DNA from: Lachnospiraceae bacterium
GTDB taxonomy: Bacteria > Bacillota > Clostridia > Lachnospirales > Lachnospiraceae
Direction: 5' to 3'
DNA: 36,694 nucleotides
Assembly: GCA_017470935.1 (NCBI GenBank)
Contig: JAFUXG010000058.1
Span: 1 to 36,694 of the forward strand
Each line of letters starts with the position of its first letter. The stretch's first letter is position 1. Below, piece after piece: positions 35,070 to 36,694 of this stretch. A program made the position numbers and the translations under genes. The notes under the pieces are model-generated. The model was not told where the DNA came from, made no database searches, and saw only the letters and a program-made list of their open reading frames with translations.

Positions 35070-36533
35070 TTATTTTCCGAACAGTTCTTCATCCAGAACA
35101 GACTTAAGTTCAACCTGCTCTTCATCATCGGTACTATCCTCTGCTCCAACGCCTGCATCCTCAATATCAACTGCTTCAGCGCCAACTGGTTCGGCATCCT
35201 CTCTTTCATTATCATCTACTTTAACTTCAACTGCTTCAGCGCCATCCACTTCAACATACTCTGCTTCAGCTCCGTCTTCTTCAAAACCATCTTCTTCAAC
35301 AGCCTCTTCAAAAGAATCGCCCTTTGCCAGCTCCTCCTCTTCTGCCATCCTCTTCTCATAAGCTTTCCATATCCGGCGCTCATGTTCCTTCTCAATCTCC
35401 TCAAGAATAAGACCCTTGATAGTCCAGGTCTTCAGCTCCCAAAGACCATAGATAAGCCATATGAAGCTTATAATAGGACAGATAAGAAGTACGCCTCTCA
35501 CGATCAGCAGTATCATCTGTGTCTCATCCTGGACCCTGGCAATGTTTTCCCAGAAGGGGTAACCCACTGATGAAGCACGCATGCTTCTAAGCCTCCACTG
35601 CTTTAATCTTGTGATAAGCTCCATTGTTTCAAATCGTTTTGTATTCTCGATAGCCTCCACATCATCAAAGGACAGTGGATTTTCCTTCTTGTTGAGCTGC
35701 TCGTCATTTTCATCTGCAAGACCAAATGCGGTCTTCAGTGCATTTAATGCGTAATTACTTATAGGATTGGGATAGACTGCCTCATAGCATGTGACAGGCA
35801 GGGCTTCCTCCTGGCTCTTTAGCTCATTATAACACATGTAAACCCTGTTTCCATTGCCGTATGCCATCTGGGAAATGTTATCCTGAGGCGGTCTCACTAC
35901 GCCTGACACAAAGTATATCTTATCTCCATACCACACCTGCATGCCCACAATATCATTTGAGCCAAACATTGCCCAGGCAAAGCTTTCATCCACAACAATC
36001 CTGTCATGGTTTAAGTCACTATCTGATATATAGCTTCCAGAAAGCAGCGTCATTGGATGGAATTGAAAGAATTCACCACCCACTCCCACTGCCGTAACAG
36101 AAAGGGTATTCCTGTCCTTGCGAAGCTCTATCTTTTTCTCGCAGCTATAGGCATCAATCCATACACGCCCCCCGGTCTGGGACTCCCCATAAGAATCCTT
36201 CGCAAGGGTGGACTGCAAGGAGCTCCTCACACCATTCAAGGCATCTGTATCTACGCCTCTTCCGGGTGATATAAATGCGCTGACCTGGGCATAGGGCATT
36301 TTCTTCTGTCCCACCAGGCCTGCAAGCTTCCTTTTGCCATTTTTGTTATTCTCCGAGGAGGACTGCTTTTCAGTCACCTTAACGATATCGTCATTCTCCC
36401 AGCGCGCCGCCTCCTGCTGTGAGTACAATGACGCCGCCATATTATGTGCCGCAAACGTTACTATCGCATATATGATCAAGAGCACAATGTCAACTGCCAA
36501 TATTAATTTATGTTGCATAACATACATTTTCAT
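35070..36533 (-). CDS. membrane protein with MacB-like core and acidic tail
   Basis: The product is 487 aa. A membrane helix at about 9-30 is followed by an extracytoplasmic domain (about 35-335) that resembles the MacB periplasmic core: TAVGVGGEFFQF, the LLSGSYISDSDL block, RIVVDESFAWAMFGSNDIVG and YFVSGVVRPP. A second membrane helix lies at about 345-370. The three further helices of a FtsX permease are absent, so it is not a complete ABC permease. The C-terminal 100 residues are very acidic with repeats of DGAEA/VEVD. GGAG lies 8 nt before the ATG at 36533. A permease or ATPase partner could lie beyond the right edge. Function unknown. Confidence 0.7.
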   Translation of the reverse strand: MKMYVMQHKLILAVDIVLLIIYAIVTFAAHNMAASLYSQQEAARWENDDIVKVTEKQSSSENNKNGKRKLAGLVGQKKMPYAQVSAFISPGRGVDTDALNGVRSSLQSTLAKDSYGESQTGGRVWIDAYSCEKKIELRKDRNTLSVTAVGVGGEFFQFHPMTLLSGSYISDSDLNHDRIVVDESFAWAMFGSNDIVGMQVWYGDKIYFVSGVVRPPQDNISQMAYGNGNRVYMCYNELKSQEEALPVTCYEAVYPNPISNYALNALKTAFGLADENDEQLNKKENPLSFDDVEAIENTKRFETMELITRLKQWRLRSMRASSVGYPFWENIARVQDETQMILLIVRGVLLICPIISFIWLIYGLWELKTWTIKGLILEEIEKEHERRIWKAYEKRMAEEEELAKGDSFEEAVEEDGFEEDGAEAEYVEVDGAEAVEVKVDDNEREDAEPVGAEAVDIEDAGVGAEDSTDDEEQVELKSVLDEELFGK

Positions 36534-36618
36534 TTAAGTTTCTCCATATACATATTACTGTTTAGTGAATTTTTGTTTTTGTATCACGTACGCAGGTAAA
36601 CTGACAGCATGGTGCGTT

Positions 36619-36694
36619 TTATATGACTTTCTGTACGGTGATAAGAGTTTCTAAGTATCCCGTATAAGCTTTGATGACGTCCGCGGCAAGGTGC
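36619..36694 (-). CDS. possible 3' end of a gene at the right edge
   Basis: One minus-strand frame is open from the edge to a TAA at 36619-36621 and would end in GYLETLITVQKVI. Its composition is protein-like and its distance to the next gene (85 bp) is normal. Another frame is also open here, so this is only a weak call. It could be the partner of the MacB-like protein. Confidence 0.25.
   Translation of the reverse strand, partial: HLAADVIKAYTGYLETLITVQKVI

Noticed and set aside
35061-35570. A 169-codon plus-strand open frame at the acidic tail of the MacB-like gene
   Set aside because: It is antisense to a better-supported gene and is made up of low-complexity residues created by the acidic repeats.

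Overview
The window looks like a low-to-moderate GC Firmicute of the class Clostridia, most likely family Lachnospiraceae. This is inferred from strong AGGAGG-type ribosome binding sites, occasional TTG starts, a DUF6472-like small Cys protein, AAA-ATPase-like/PD-(D/E)XK and DUF4143 ATPases, a VanR/VanS-like two-component pair, many cyclic-di-GMP-type domains, and an F-type ATP synthase whose c subunit carries a sodium-binding signature. Almost every gene is on the minus strand; only a phosphoribosyltransferase-like gene and a rubredoxin near 21.5-22.4 kb are on the plus strand. No rRNA, tRNA, CRISPR array or intact transposase gene was seen.

Layout. 0.1-4.1 kb is an AT-rich accessory stretch: a HipA-like kinase with a small overlapping partner, a secreted CAP/Ig-like/FN3-like protein, and a two-gene unit holding a retropepsin-like aspartic protease. 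The CAP gene and the protease unit start from near-identical 90-bp leaders with the same promoter. 4.3-6.1 kb holds an RDD membrane protein and an SppA-type peptidase. 6.4 kb carries a possible small RNA with C-rich motifs. 6.6-10.3 kb is a two-component system with a very large sensor kinase. 10.65-13.2 kb holds a repeat-bearing coiled-coil protein and an AAA-ATPase-like/nuclease-fold protein.

13.4-21.3 kb is the atp operon (I-like, a, c, b, delta, alpha, gamma, beta, epsilon, read right to left). Residues P28, Q32, V63, E65, T66, T67 and Y70 of subunit c match the known Na+ site, so the enzyme is probably sodium-coupled. Several spacers in this operon contain inverted or direct repeats that copy the ends of the neighbouring genes, which suggests small inserted elements.

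22.6-31.3 kb is the most unusual region: a four-gene signalling operon behind a good promoter. It encodes a Cache-like/degenerate GGDEF/intact EAL protein, a hybrid kinase with a 7TM-pseudoGGDEF-pseudoEAL-HisKA-HATPase-REC-HPt layout, a paralogue that stops after the pseudoEAL domain, and a protein with a receiver-like domain plus a true receiver. One member probably degrades cyclic-di-GMP, two look like sensors or binders that have lost the catalytic aspartates, and the receiver protein is a plausible phosphorelay end point.

31.4-36.7 kb holds metG, a DUF4143 ATPase whose promoter lies next to a 33-bp tandem repeat, a membrane protein with a MacB-like extracytoplasmic core and a long acidic tail, and perhaps the 3' end of another gene at the right edge.
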